Source of the DNA: Frankia alni ACN14a | Lineage (GTDB): Bacteria; Actinomycetota; Actinomycetes; Frankiales; Frankiaceae | DNA: 64,000 nt | Assembly (NCBI RefSeq): GCF_000058485.1 | Contig: NC_008278.1 | Span: forward strand, 2,660,962 to 2,724,961 | Direction of reading: 5' to 3' | Shown: piece by piece, positions 26,877-35,527 of the stretch | Layout: each line of letters opens with the position of its first letter | Position numbering within the stretch: position 1 is the first letter of the stretch | Notes under the pieces: generated by a model | Database searches by the model: none | What the model was told of the DNA's origin: nothing | The model's input: only the letters and a program-made list of their open reading frames with translations | Position numbers and translations under genes: made by a program

Positions 26877-27407
26877 ATGCCCACGCCATCGCCTTCCTCC
26901 GCGAAACCGCGGGTGGAACCGTCGGCAGGGCCTGCTGCGGGCCGGGTTGCCGAGTCGCCGCCCGGCGGTTCGCAGCCCGTGGATCTCACCTGGCTGCTGA
27001 ACCGGGCGGCCGCGCGCATGCGGGGGGAGCTCGACACGGTCGCCCGCGGGCACGGCCTGGCCGGCGTGCGCGACTGGATCGTGCTGACCGCGCTCGGCGT
27101 CGAGGCCGGCCGCACCCAGCTCCAGCTCGGCCGGGAGCTCGGCGTCGACAAGACCACGCTGACGTCGCTGTTGGACCGGCTCGAAGGCGACGAGCTCGTC
27201 ATCCGCCGCCTCGACCCGCGCGATCGGCGCGCCCGCATCCCCGAGGTCACCGCGGCGGGCCGGCGGCTGCAGGCGCGCATCGCCGCGGCCCGCGACGAGG
27301 CCGAGACCCGGCTGCTCGCCGCGTTCAGCCCGGACGAGCAGAGCCTGCTGCGCGCGTTGCTCACCCGGCTCGCGGACTCCACGGCCGCGTCCGGCCCCTG
27401 CCTGTGA
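26877..27407 (+). CDS. MarR-family regulator
   Basis: 176 residues. The winged HTH is clear: TQLQLGRELGVDKTTLTSLLDRLEGDELVIRRLDPRDRRARIPEVTAAGRRL. A Pro/Ser-rich leader precedes the first helix. ATG at 26877 follows a palindrome-rich region. MarR proteins usually repress a divergent gene and respond to small phenolic or oxidising ligands; here the divergent gene is the atypical SDR. Confidence 0.9.
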   Translation: MPTPSPSSAKPRVEPSAGPAAGRVAESPPGGSQPVDLTWLLNRAAARMRGELDTVARGHGLAGVRDWIVLTALGVEAGRTQLQLGRELGVDKTTLTSLLDRLEGDELVIRRLDPRDRRARIPEVTAAGRRLQARIAAARDEAETRLLAAFSPDEQSLLRALLTRLADSTAASGPCL

Positions 27408-27568
27408 GGGCCCGGACTCCGGGTGGCGGTTTGGTGGGTGGCTGTTCGGCGGGCGGCTGTTCGGCAGGCGAAGTGCCGCGCCTGCAGCGCCTGCTGCGTA
27501 CGGTGGTCCTGACCGTCTGTTGCCGCCGGCTCGGCTGCCGGCATCCCGTCCGGTAAGCAGGAGGACAG

Positions 27569-28600
27569 TTGACCGTCAGCAATCCGTCCGTCTCGTTACC
27601 CGCCGCTGCCACCGCCACCGCCACCGCCGTCGGGCCGCCGCCGCCGTTCGACCCGGAGCTGGCCGCGGCCCTCGAGCCGCTCGCGAAGTTCCTCACCCCG
27701 TCGATCACCCCCGAGATGCTGCCGGGGTTACGGGCCGCCTCGGTGGCGCCGTCCGTTCCCGACGAGCAGCTCCACCGCGACGGCGCGTTCACGGTGCAGG
27801 AGCTCTCGGTGCCCGGCCCGCCCGGAGCGCCCGAGGTCGGGTTGCTGGTCTGCCGGCCGACGGCGGCCGGCACGCCGGCGGCGGTCGTCTACCACGTCCA
27901 CGGCGGCGGCATGATCATGGGCGACAACCGGGCCGGGGTGACGGAGATCCTCGACTGGGCCGAGGCCCTGCACCTGGTAGTCGTCTCGGTCGAGTACCGG
28001 CTGGCTCCGGAGCACCCGCACCCGGCGCCGGTGGAGGACTGCTACGCGGGCCTGCTGTGGACGGCCGCGCATGCCGGCGAGGAGCTGGGCGTGGACTCCG
28101 GGCGCGTCGTCCTCGCGGGCACCAGCGCCGGTGGCGGCCTCGCGGCGGCGATCGCGCTGCTCGCCCGCGACCGCGGCGGCCCGGCGCTGGCCGGCCAGCT
28201 TCTGATGTGCCCGATGCTCGACGACCGCGGCGGCACGGCGTCCACCGCGCAGATGGCCGGGCTCGGCGTCTGGGACGACACGTCGAACCGGACGGGCTGG
28301 GCGGCCCTTCTCGGCGACGACGTCGGCGGACCGGACGTCTCCCCCTACGCGGCGCCGGCGCGCGCCGGCGACCTGACCGGCCTGCCCCCGGCGTTCGTCG
28401 ACGTCGGCTCCGCCGAGACGTTCCGCGACGAGGACATCGACTACGCCACCCGCCTGCTGCGGGCCGGGGTGCAGACGGAGCTGCACGTCTGGCCCGGCGG
28501 CTTCCACGGCTTCACCCTGTTCGCGCCGCAGGCACGGATCTCCCAGGAGTGCGCCGCCGCCCGCCTGAACTGGCTTCGGCGCCTGCTGACCGCCGCCTGA
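27569..28600 (+). CDS. HSL-family alpha/beta hydrolase (esterase/lipase)
   Basis: 343 residues. The family IV (hormone-sensitive lipase) signature is complete: HGGGMIMG oxyanion motif, nucleophile Ser in LAGTSAGGGLAAA, Asp in FRDEDIDYA, His in WPGGFHGF. EYRLAPEHPHPAPVEDCYAGL is typical. It should hydrolyse short-chain esters. The start is TTG at 27569 behind AGGAGG; spacing is short (4-5 bases), so a slightly different start is possible. An Ala/Thr-rich N-terminus precedes the cap domain. Confidence 0.9.
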   Translation: MTVSNPSVSLPAAATATATAVGPPPPFDPELAAALEPLAKFLTPSITPEMLPGLRAASVAPSVPDEQLHRDGAFTVQELSVPGPPGAPEVGLLVCRPTAAGTPAAVVYHVHGGGMIMGDNRAGVTEILDWAEALHLVVVSVEYRLAPEHPHPAPVEDCYAGLLWTAAHAGEELGVDSGRVVLAGTSAGGGLAAAIALLARDRGGPALAGQLLMCPMLDDRGGTASTAQMAGLGVWDDTSNRTGWAALLGDDVGGPDVSPYAAPARAGDLTGLPPAFVDVGSAETFRDEDIDYATRLLRAGVQTELHVWPGGFHGFTLFAPQARISQECAAARLNWLRRLLTAA

Positions 28601-28730
28601 CGCCCGCCGCCCACCCGCCGTCACGCCCACAGCGCGCCCGTAGGACGCCGTTGGAAGAGTTCGCCGGTGAACAAGGTTGTGAAGGTCGCGCCGGCGTCTC
28701 AGCCTGACCGAGGAGATCGAGGAGATCAAC

Positions 28731-29837
28731 GTGACCGAGTACGGACTGCGGGTCGGCCGGGCGGAGCTCGGCTCGGCGGGCCCGATCACCTTCGGCCCGG
28801 CGGGGATCCTGTTCCTCGCCGACAACGCCGCGGCGACCGTCTTCGCGGTCGACGTCGCCGACCCGGGTGGCCGCCCGGCCGGCTCGGGGCCGTTCGACCT
28901 GGCCGACGTCGACGCGCGGGTCGGCTCGCTGCTGGGCGTCGACGCGGCCGACGTCGCCATCCGCGACCTCGCCGTCCACCCCGACGCGGGCACCATCTAC
29001 CTGTCGGTCCAGCGCGGCCACGGCGAGCAGGCCCAGGCGGTGCTGGTGCGCATCGACCCGGCGGACGCCTCGATCGGCGACGTGCCGCTCACCGACGTCC
29101 CGGTCGCGTCGGTGGCGATCGCCGACGCCCCGGCCCCCGACGACGAGCGCGTCGACGTCGTCCTGCCCCTCGGCGACGAGGGGGAGGAGATCACGGTCGG
29201 CTCGCGCACGATCCGCATCCTGCGCCGCCCGATCCGCACCTCGACGGTCACCGACCTCGCCTACGTGGACGGGTCGCTGCTGGTCGCCGGGCTGTCCAAC
29301 GAGGAGTTCTCCTCGAAGCTGCGGCGGATCCCGTTCCCGTTCACCGACGCCGCCGACGCGGCGGGCAACAACCTGGAGATCTTCCACGTCTCGCACGGCA
29401 AGTGGGAGACGGCGGCGCCGATCCGTACGTTCGTGCCCTTCGACGGCGGCCGCGCCATCCTGGCCAGCTACACCTGCACGCCGGTCGTGCACTTCCCGCT
29501 GGCCGAGCTGGCCCCGGGCACCAAGGTGGTCGGGCGCACCGTGGCCGAGCTCGGCGCGATGAACCAGCCGCTGGACATGGTCTCCTTCGTCCAGGGTGGC
29601 GAGGAGTACCTGCTTGTCGCGAACACCTCGCACGGCCTGATCAAGATCGCGCGCAGCGACATCGACGCCCAGGCCCCGCTGACCGAGCCCACCGAGCCGG
29701 TCGGGGTGCCGCGGGAGACCGCGGACCTCCAGGGCATCACCAGGCTCGCGAACCTCGACGACGAGCACGTGCTGGCCCTGCAGACCGACCCCGACGGGCG
29801 CCGGCACCTGCGCTCGCTGAAGTCCGCCTCCCTGTAG
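28731..29837 (+). CDS. Hypothetical protein, probable beta-propeller
   Basis: 368 residues. No named family was recognised. Repeated blade-like units are visible (GILFLADNAAATVFAVDVAD, GTIYLSVQRG, SLLVAGLSNEEFSSKLRRIPFPF, EYLLVANTSHGLIKIARSDI), suggesting a six- or seven-bladed beta-propeller. No signal peptide is seen. GTG start follows GAGGAG. The next gene begins 73 bp downstream on the same strand and also encodes an all-beta protein, so the two may act together. Confidence 0.75.
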   Translation: MTEYGLRVGRAELGSAGPITFGPAGILFLADNAAATVFAVDVADPGGRPAGSGPFDLADVDARVGSLLGVDAADVAIRDLAVHPDAGTIYLSVQRGHGEQAQAVLVRIDPADASIGDVPLTDVPVASVAIADAPAPDDERVDVVLPLGDEGEEITVGSRTIRILRRPIRTSTVTDLAYVDGSLLVAGLSNEEFSSKLRRIPFPFTDAADAAGNNLEIFHVSHGKWETAAPIRTFVPFDGGRAILASYTCTPVVHFPLAELAPGTKVVGRTVAELGAMNQPLDMVSFVQGGEEYLLVANTSHGLIKIARSDIDAQAPLTEPTEPVGVPRETADLQGITRLANLDDEHVLALQTDPDGRRHLRSLKSASL

Positions 29838-29910
29838 GGGTGGGCGGGGGCGTACATCGAGTGAGCTGTGGGCGGTCGGGCTGACGGCGGGCGGTTGTAG
29901 GAGGGCGGAC

Positions 29911-30936
29911 GTGGTCGACCGCAGCGGGGTCGCCGTGTCGTGGTCGCGGCACGGCGGGGCGGACTGCCTCCGGCTGGCGGGGCTGGCCGGGCTGGAGCTG
30001 GAGGCGCGGGTGCGGATCCGGCCGGCCACCGCCGTGGCGCTCGGCACCGCCCCGCCGACGGCCGGGCGGCTGCTGCGCGACGGCCCCGACCTCTGCTTCC
30101 TGCCGCGCTTCCCCTTCCTCGACGGCACCGCCTACGTCGTCACCGTCGACGGCGCCGCCGTGGCCGAGCTGACCCGCGCCGGCAGCGACGCGGCGGCCAC
30201 CACCGAGGTGCTCGCGATCCACCCGAGCGCGGCGACCGTGCCCCGCAACCTGCTGCGCGCCTATGTCTGGTTCAGCGCGCCGATGAGCGAGGGCCAGGCG
30301 GCGGGCCACGTGCGGCTCGTCGACGACGCCGGCGACGTCCTGGCCGGGGCGCTGCTGGCGACCGACCAGGAGCTGTGGGACGCCGCCCGGCGCCGGCTCA
30401 CCGTCCTGCTCGACCCGGCGCGGATCAAGCGGGGTCTCGCCCCACACCGCGAGGCCGGCTACCCCCTGCGGTCCGGCGCACCGTTCCGGCTGGTGGTCGA
30501 CGGCGGGTTCCGCGATGCCCGCGGTCGCCGCCTGCGGGCCGGGGCCGAGCGGCACTACCAGGTCGCCGACGACGAGCGCCGGCACGTCGACCCGCAGGCC
30601 TGGACCCTGCGCGTCCCGCCCGCCGGCACGACCGCACCGCTTCGGGTCGGGTTCGACCGCCCGCTCGACCACGGCCTGATCGCCCGCTGCCTGCGCGTCG
30701 TCGGGCCCGAGGACTGGCCCGTCGACGGCGTCGCGGACGTCGGCGCCGAGGAACGGTCGTGGCGGCTGACCCCGCGGCACGGCTGGGCGCCCGGGCCGCA
30801 CCGCCTCGTCGTCGACCCCGTCCTGGAGGACCTGGCCGGCAACTCCCTCGGCCGCCTCTTCGACCGGGACCTCGCCCGCCCCACCGACGACCCCCGCGGC
30901 GCCCGTGGCGTCATCGTGCCGTTCCGCCCGGCCTGA
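29911..30936 (+). CDS. Hypothetical all-beta protein
   Basis: 341 residues, no recognised family. Segments such as LRAYVWFSAPMSEGQAAGHVRLVDDAGDVL and PLRVGFDRPLDHGLIARCLRVVGPE resemble Ig-like modules that contain the phrase F(D/S)xPM/LDxxxxxxxLRV; two such modules appear (about 105-190 and 225-310). No signal peptide is present. GTG start lies 5 bases after GGAGGG. It follows the propeller-like gene and is probably cotranscribed with it. Confidence 0.75.
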   Translation: MVDRSGVAVSWSRHGGADCLRLAGLAGLELEARVRIRPATAVALGTAPPTAGRLLRDGPDLCFLPRFPFLDGTAYVVTVDGAAVAELTRAGSDAAATTEVLAIHPSAATVPRNLLRAYVWFSAPMSEGQAAGHVRLVDDAGDVLAGALLATDQELWDAARRRLTVLLDPARIKRGLAPHREAGYPLRSGAPFRLVVDGGFRDARGRRLRAGAERHYQVADDERRHVDPQAWTLRVPPAGTTAPLRVGFDRPLDHGLIARCLRVVGPEDWPVDGVADVGAEERSWRLTPRHGWAPGPHRLVVDPVLEDLAGNSLGRLFDRDLARPTDDPRGARGVIVPFRPA

Positions 30937-31005
30937 GCCGACCGTCATCGTCGCCGCGACCGGCGGCACGCCCAGTGAGCACAGGGGGATGGCCGGCCGG
31001 TCGGC

Positions 31006-31872
31006 CTACCGTCGGGAGGTGGTCAGGGGAAGCGGGCCGGACTGCACGACCTCGCCGAGGATGCCGGTGTCGAGGCCGAGTGCGGCGGTGACCTCCTCGA
31101 CCGCGGCCACGTCCTTGCGCAGGTAGGGGCCGGCCATGGCGAAGAGCTCCTCGACGCCCCCGATGGCCTGCAGGTGACGGAACACCGCGCTGTCGGCACT
31201 ACAGGCGGTGATGGCGGTGAGCAGGTCGCCGCTGCGGATGCCGAGCTTCTCGCCGAGCTGGACGGCGGCGACCGCGGTCTGGACGTGCGCCGCGAAGGTC
31301 AGGTTGTTGATCAGTTTCACGGTCGTGGCGGAGCCGACGTCGCCGGTTCGCACGATCGTCGAGGCGTAGGCGGCCAGCAGCGGCTCGACGCGGTCGGCCG
31401 CCGCGGCGGCCCCGCCGATCAGTACGGTGAGCCGGCCGGCCAGGATGGTCGCGGATGTTCCGCTGATCGGGGCGTCGAGCACGGTGACGTCCTGCGCGGC
31501 CGCGTCCGCGGCGAGCCGCCGGATGGCCTCGGTCGCCACGGTGGCGTGCTGCACGACGACGGACCCGGGCGTGGCGTGAGCGAGCAGACCGCCCGGCCCG
31601 CCGGTGATCTCGGCGAGCTGGGCCGCGGAGAAGGGGCACACGATCAGCACCCCGGCCGCGGCGGCCACCGCCTCCAGCGAGGGCTCGACGATCGCGCCCA
31701 GCCCGGCGAACCTGGCCCGGACCTCGGCCCGGCGGGCATACAGGTGCACGGGAACGCCGGCCGCCAGCAGGCGCTCGACCATCGGCGCCCCCATGGAACC
31801 GGCCCCGACGAACCCGACGGGGGGTAAGGTCCCCGACCCCGCTGCGTCCGCTGGCGGCATCTGTTCGACCAT
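31006..31872 (-). CDS. 3-hydroxyisobutyrate dehydrogenase-family oxidoreductase
   Basis: 288 residues. Family motifs in order: NAD(P) fold VGFVGAGSMGAPMVERLLAAG, substrate-binding DAPISGTSATILAGRLTVLIGG, and catalytic Lys in GSATTVKLINNLTFAA. The second Rossmann-like helical domain completes the protein. It should oxidise a beta-hydroxyacid or reduce an imine; the subgroup cannot be set. The gene is divergent from the DUF488 gene, 142 bp away. Confidence 0.88.
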   Translation of the reverse strand: MVEQMPPADAAGSGTLPPVGFVGAGSMGAPMVERLLAAGVPVHLYARRAEVRARFAGLGAIVEPSLEAVAAAAGVLIVCPFSAAQLAEITGGPGGLLAHATPGSVVVQHATVATEAIRRLAADAAAQDVTVLDAPISGTSATILAGRLTVLIGGAAAAADRVEPLLAAYASTIVRTGDVGSATTVKLINNLTFAAHVQTAVAAVQLGEKLGIRSGDLLTAITACSADSAVFRHLQAIGGVEELFAMAGPYLRKDVAAVEEVTAALGLDTGILGEVVQSGPLPLTTSRR

Positions 31873-32014
31873 GTCCTCTGCACCTCTCGTCGTCGACGGG
31901 CTCAGCCGCCCCCGTCGGCAGGCTCGGCTCGCATCGAGGGGGCGCCGACGTCATCATCCGCCCTCGGCGCCCGTCAGGTCCGCCTTGCGCGGGTACACCG
32001 GGAGGGTGGATCCG

Positions 32015-32554
32015 ATGCCGGTGCTGCTCACCGTCGGGCACGGCACGCTGGCTGCGGACCGGCTGGCCGGGCTGCTGCGCGACGCCGAGGTCGCCCTGCT
32101 GGTGGATGTGCGGTCGGCGCCGGGGAGCCGGCACAACCCGCAGGCGGCGCGCAGCAGCATCGAGCGATGGCTGCCCGTGGCCGGGGTGCGGTACCGCTGG
32201 GAGCCGCGGCTGGGCGGCCGGCGCCGGGCCCCGGCGGACTCCCCGGATGTCGCGCTGGTCAACCGGTCGTTCGCCGGTTACGCGTCGTGGATGCGCTGCG
32301 CCGAGTTCGCCGGGGCGATCGACGAACTGCTGGCCGAGGCGGCGGCGGCCCGCACGGCGGTGATGTGCGCCGAGACGCTGTGGTGGCGCTGCCACCGCCG
32401 GATGATCGCCGATTTCGTCACCCTTGCCCGCGGCGGCACGGTGTCCCACCTGTACCACGACGGTCGCCTCGACCCGCATCGCCCGACCGCCGGCGTCCGC
32501 CGCCGCGACGACGGTCTGCTCGTCTACGACGCCGGCACCCTGTTCGCGACATGA
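32015..32554 (+). CDS. DUF488 family protein
   Basis: 179 residues. It carries the DUF488 hallmarks: TVGHGTLAADRLAGLLRDAEVALLVDVRSAPGSRHNP at the N-terminus and VMCAETLWWRCHRRMIADF (Cys-x-Glu...Cys-His-Arg) in the middle. The biochemical role of the family is not known. ATG at 32015 follows GGAGGG with 8-base spacing; the longer frame upstream is a shadow of the divergent gene. The stop codon is part of an 18-bp tandem repeat. Confidence 0.9.
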   Translation: MPVLLTVGHGTLAADRLAGLLRDAEVALLVDVRSAPGSRHNPQAARSSIERWLPVAGVRYRWEPRLGGRRRAPADSPDVALVNRSFAGYASWMRCAEFAGAIDELLAEAAAARTAVMCAETLWWRCHRRMIADFVTLARGGTVSHLYHDGRLDPHRPTAGVRRRDDGLLVYDAGTLFAT

Positions 32555-32622
32555 CCGAGTCCCCTGCCATGACCGAGTCCCCTGCCGTGACCGAGTCCCC
32601 TGCCGTGACCGGGTTCTTCGCC
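32551..32622 (+). repeat. 18-bp tandem repeats spanning the DUF488 stop
   Basis: Two identical units ATGACCGAGTCCCCTGCC (32551-32568 and 32569-32586), a third with one change and a fourth diverged. The TGA of the DUF488 gene lies in the first unit. In another frame the units read MTESPA, but no gene follows. Confidence 0.9.
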
Positions 32623-32626
32623 GTGG

Positions 32627-33397
32627 TCAGGGTCGCCAGGGCGGTGCGACGCCCCATCCCCATCGGGGCACCGGGGCGTGCGGCATCGGAGTGGCGTCGG
32701 GTCTCGAGTTCTCGACGGCGATGCGGGTTCCCCACTCGACGTAGCTCATGAACGCCGCCCGGAACTCCGGATCGCCGGGCAGCCCGACCTCGTCGGCGGC
32801 ATCGACCAGGAGGCTGACCCAGCGCCGGCGCTGCTGTTCGGTGATGGCCTTGCCGAGGTGGTGGGCGAGCATGTTCTCGTAGCCCCCACGGAGCTCGGTG
32901 TAGACGGCCGGGCCGCCGAAGACCTCACCCAGCCACATGGCGACGTGATGTGCGTGGGCCGGATTCATGCCGGCGAAGAGCGGCGCGAGCAGTTCGTCGT
33001 CGGGCACCGTCTCGTAGAACCGGGTGAAAAGCCGCTCGAAGGCCTCCTCACCGCCGGCCCAGTCGTAGAGACTGGGTGGCCGTGCCGTTCCGGCGCCGAC
33101 ACCGACGACGGCGGTCGGCTGGTAGTGACGCATCTCCTCGACAGCGTCGACGTAGGGTCCGACCTGGGCGAAGAACGCCTGGAACAGTTCGCCCTTCCGG
33201 AATCCTTCCAGGTGTCCCTCGAGGGAATCCCAGCGTATCCTCAGGGTGTACTGATCGGTACTTTCAACGCCGCGGGAGAGCTCGAAATCGAGGCAGTTCG
33301 GCGACTCCCGCAACGAGTCCGCCGCCCGCTCGTAGGCTGCTCGGAACTCGCCCTCCTGGGATTCTGGAATCCTGTAGCGGATGTACTCAAGGATCAT
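32627..33397 (-). CDS. ABM monooxygenase-truncated haemoglobin fusion
   Basis: 256 residues. The first 95 residues are an ABM-type ferredoxin-like domain (MILEYIRYRIPESQEGEFRAAYERAADSLRES then DQYTLRIRWDSLEGHLEGFRK). The rest is a group II/III-type truncated haemoglobin: LYDWAGGEEAFERLFTRFYETVPDDELLAPLFAG, then HAHHVAMWLGEVFGGPAVYTEL with the proximal His region. ATG at 33397 follows GGGAGG; the longer ORF starts within the promoter. The fusion suggests haem-dependent oxygen or NO chemistry coupled to a small-molecule oxidation. An HxlR regulator is divergent. Confidence 0.88.
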   Translation of the reverse strand: MILEYIRYRIPESQEGEFRAAYERAADSLRESPNCLDFELSRGVESTDQYTLRIRWDSLEGHLEGFRKGELFQAFFAQVGPYVDAVEEMRHYQPTAVVGVGAGTARPPSLYDWAGGEEAFERLFTRFYETVPDDELLAPLFAGMNPAHAHHVAMWLGEVFGGPAVYTELRGGYENMLAHHLGKAITEQQRRRWVSLLVDAADEVGLPGDPEFRAAFMSYVEWGTRIAVENSRPDATPMPHAPVPRWGWGVAPPWRP

Positions 33398-33444
33398 TTC
33401 TCGGACCTCCCAGGGCAACGCTACCAGGAACTTGCCGTATCGTT

Positions 33445-33468
33445 GGTACGCACTATTTGGTGCGTACC
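33445..33468. promoter_or_regulatory. Perfect inverted repeat GGTACGCAC-N6-GTGCGTACC, likely HxlR operator
   Basis: Nine-base perfect arms flank TATTTG midway between the divergent ABM-globin and hxlR-type genes (115-bp gap). The 24-bp site contains a possible -10 element (TATTTG), so binding would block transcription. It is among the best operator candidates in the window. Confidence 0.7.
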
Positions 33469-33512
33469 GACGGCACCGTCCGGTGCCGTCCGGTGCCGCG
33501 AGAGGGGATCCG

Positions 33513-33860
33513 ATGGCGGAACGCATCTATCACTGCCCGGTGGAGGTGACCATGGAGGTCGTCGGCGCCAAGTGGGTGCCGGTGATCCTGGCTCATCTCA
33601 AGGAAAACGATCATCTCCGCTTCGCGCAGATCCGTCGGCTGGTGCCCGGCATCACCGAGAAGATGCTGACGCAGCGGCTACGGGAACTGGAAAGCATCAG
33701 GATCGTCGACCGCACCCTGGTGAGCTCCACGCCTCCGCACGTGGAGTACCGCCTCACCGCGGAGGGCCGGTCCCTCACGCCCGTACTCCAGGCGATGTAC
33801 GACTGGGGTCGACAGTGGGCAACCACTCGGCGACTCACGGTCGCCCCCGTCCTGGACTGA
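33513..33860 (+). CDS. HxlR-family winged-helix regulator
   Basis: 115 residues, the usual length. Typical HxlR opening CPVEVTMEVVGAKWVPVILAHL, then RFAQIRRLVPGITEKMLTQRLRELESIRIVDR, PPHVEYRLTAEGRSLTPVLQAMYDWG. The family Cys (residue 8 here, in HCPVE) is present, and in some relatives it senses electrophiles or oxidants. It is divergent from the ABM-globin gene, the probable target. Confidence 0.92.
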   Translation: MAERIYHCPVEVTMEVVGAKWVPVILAHLKENDHLRFAQIRRLVPGITEKMLTQRLRELESIRIVDRTLVSSTPPHVEYRLTAEGRSLTPVLQAMYDWGRQWATTRRLTVAPVLD

Positions 33861-34002
33861 GCTTCGATCGCCGGCCGCCGCCACCGGCCAGCAGGCGAGG
33901 CTTCTCCTGACGCACCCGTGGAAGGAGCCAGGCGGCCTGTCCCGGCCTGCCGTCCTTCTTCGCCGCGTGACCATCCGGCCCTGGGGCCGAACGATTCTCC
34001 TG

Positions 34003-34017
34003 GGGTTCAGTGAACCC
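34003..34017. promoter_or_regulatory. Palindrome GGGTTCA-G-TGAACCC upstream of glbN
   Basis: A perfect 15-base palindrome lies 85 bp before the trHbN start in a 241-bp gap after the hxlR gene. It could be a regulator site or a small hairpin. It does not resemble the HxlR candidate upstream. Confidence 0.45.
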
Positions 34018-34101
34018 ATCGGATCGTAAGCGGCGCAGCCATGCGGAAAATGGTGGTCACCGATCTCGCATCGGGCCACTCTTGCGAAAGGGAGATCTCT
34101 G

Positions 34102-34458
34102 ATGAGTATCTACCAGGATATTGGTGGCGCGAAGGCCGTGAAGGCCGCGGTCGACGAGTTCTACGTCCGGGTGCTGGCCGACCCGGACCTCGTCCGGTTC
34201 TTCGAGGGCCGGGACCTGGCCAGCCTCAAGGCGAGCCAGCGGGAGTTCATCGGCGCGGCGCTCGGCGGTCCCGAGATCTACCAGGGCGACGCGATGTCCC
34301 AGGTCCACGCCTCCCTCGGGGTCGGCAACGCGCAGTTCGACGGGGTGGTGGGCCACCTGCTCGCGGCCTTCGCCAGCGCCGGCGTCCCGGCCGAGGCCGC
34401 CGGCCAGATCGCCGCGGTGCTCGGCCCGCTGCGTGGCGAGATCGTGACCGCCCCGTAG
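34102..34458 (+). CDS. glbN: Group I truncated haemoglobin (trHbN)
   Basis: 118 residues, the normal trHbN length. The fold is clear: MSIYQDIGGAKAVKAAVDEFYVRVLADPDLVRFFEG, FIGAALGGPEIYQG, and the proximal His in AMSQVHASLGVGNAQFDGVVGHL. Mycobacterial trHbN oxidises NO to nitrate. GGGAGA precedes the ATG. It is the second globin within 1.5 kb, separated from the ABM-globin fusion by an HxlR regulator, hinting at a shared O2/NO stress response. Confidence 0.92.
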   Translation: MSIYQDIGGAKAVKAAVDEFYVRVLADPDLVRFFEGRDLASLKASQREFIGAALGGPEIYQGDAMSQVHASLGVGNAQFDGVVGHLLAAFASAGVPAEAAGQIAAVLGPLRGEIVTAP

Positions 34459-34584
34459 CGGCCGGTCCTGGGCGGAACAGGGGGTGCCGCGGGCAGGGGC
34501 GGCGCGCCCACCGTCCGGCCCGCACCACCGCCGGTCAGCGCCGGCCGGAGTACCCGCGCCCGCGGAGCCCCCGCCGGGCGCGGC

Positions 34585-35130
34585 TCAGGCGCCGGCCGTG
34601 GTGTCCGTCTCGGCCGGGGGCTGTGGGTCGGAGGCGGCCGGTACCGGGCGCCAGACGCCGTCGGCCTGGTCCCAGCCGTGGCCCCGGTCGTAGGCGGCCT
34701 TGAGTTCGCTGGACAGCCGCGGCCCCCGCTCCGGCACGGTCAGTCCGTGCTCGTCGGCGTGGTCCCGCAGCCACGCGCGGACCTCGCTGACGGAGGTGCT
34801 CTGGTGGGGGCGACGGACCTTGGCCCGGGCGGGCGCCGGGCGGCTCGCCTCGCTGCGGACCTCGGGCGTCGTGATCGCGTCGTTCTGCTCGACCGCCGTC
34901 CACGCCGTATCGATCCTGGCGTTGCGGGCGACGTCCACCGTCTCACCGTATTCCGCGTACTCGCCGAGCACGGACGCCACCTCGTCCCGGCATTCATCGC
35001 ACAGATCCAGCTTGACCAGTCTTCCGTCGTATGCCAGCGCCGCCGTATGCGTCGCGGCGACCCTGTCCTTGGCGTGGCGACCGACATTGTCGCACCACAC
35101 ATTTATGAGCGAAATGACCTCGCGCGCCAT
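34585..35130 (-). CDS. Lsr2-like nucleoid protein with extra cysteines
   Basis: 181 residues. The N-terminus follows the Lsr2 dimerisation domain (ALAYDGRLVKLDL...RDEVASVLGEYAEYGETV). The C-terminus keeps an Lsr2/Rho-N-like DNA-binding helix pair (VRAWLRDHADEHGLTVPERGPRLSSELKAAYDRGH). Unlike classical Lsr2, Cys13, Cys44 and Cys47 (LCDEC) with His19 or His28 could bind a metal. A Pro-rich linker joins the halves. Lsr2 silences AT-rich foreign DNA. ATG at 35130 is preferred over the longer ORF by the domain boundary. Confidence 0.75.
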   Translation of the reverse strand: MAREVISLINVWCDNVGRHAKDRVAATHTAALAYDGRLVKLDLCDECRDEVASVLGEYAEYGETVDVARNARIDTAWTAVEQNDAITTPEVRSEASRPAPARAKVRRPHQSTSVSEVRAWLRDHADEHGLTVPERGPRLSSELKAAYDRGHGWDQADGVWRPVPAASDPQPPAETDTTAGA

Positions 35131-35527
35131 CCAGGTTGCCTCATTCCGTGTCCGGACGCCCACTATTCGGGCTTTGATGCCAGCTTAGTGGGACCGCAGA
35201 CGCCTGGCAAATCAAGTATTTCCGTGGCGTCACGGACCGGGCCGACCGGATTCGAGCGGGGCCACCGACAGTCGTGACAGTTCACCATGGTTGCCGCCGG
35301 CCGACCGGTACCCGATTGACTTTCCTCGGATCACACTCGCTTTCGGTGGCACCCTGCCCGGCGACTTCCTGTCGGGCGACGCGATCCTGTCGTGGGAATC
35401 CGACCGCGAGAGCACCGGTCACCAGGGCGTCGGAGGCCCGGGTCGGCGTCCCGGTCGGCGCGTGCCCGCCAGTGATGCCAGACCCCGGTCGTCACGCGTG
35501 GCGGGCCGAGCGAGTAGGTATACAGGG
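35131..35527. other. Gap between Lsr2-like and PPOX genes
   Basis: No gene is supported. The part nearest the Lsr2-like gene is less GC-rich (CAAATCAAGTATTTCC near 35206), a likely promoter area for it. The right end carries the leaderless-type promoter of the PPOX gene. Confidence 0.5.
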
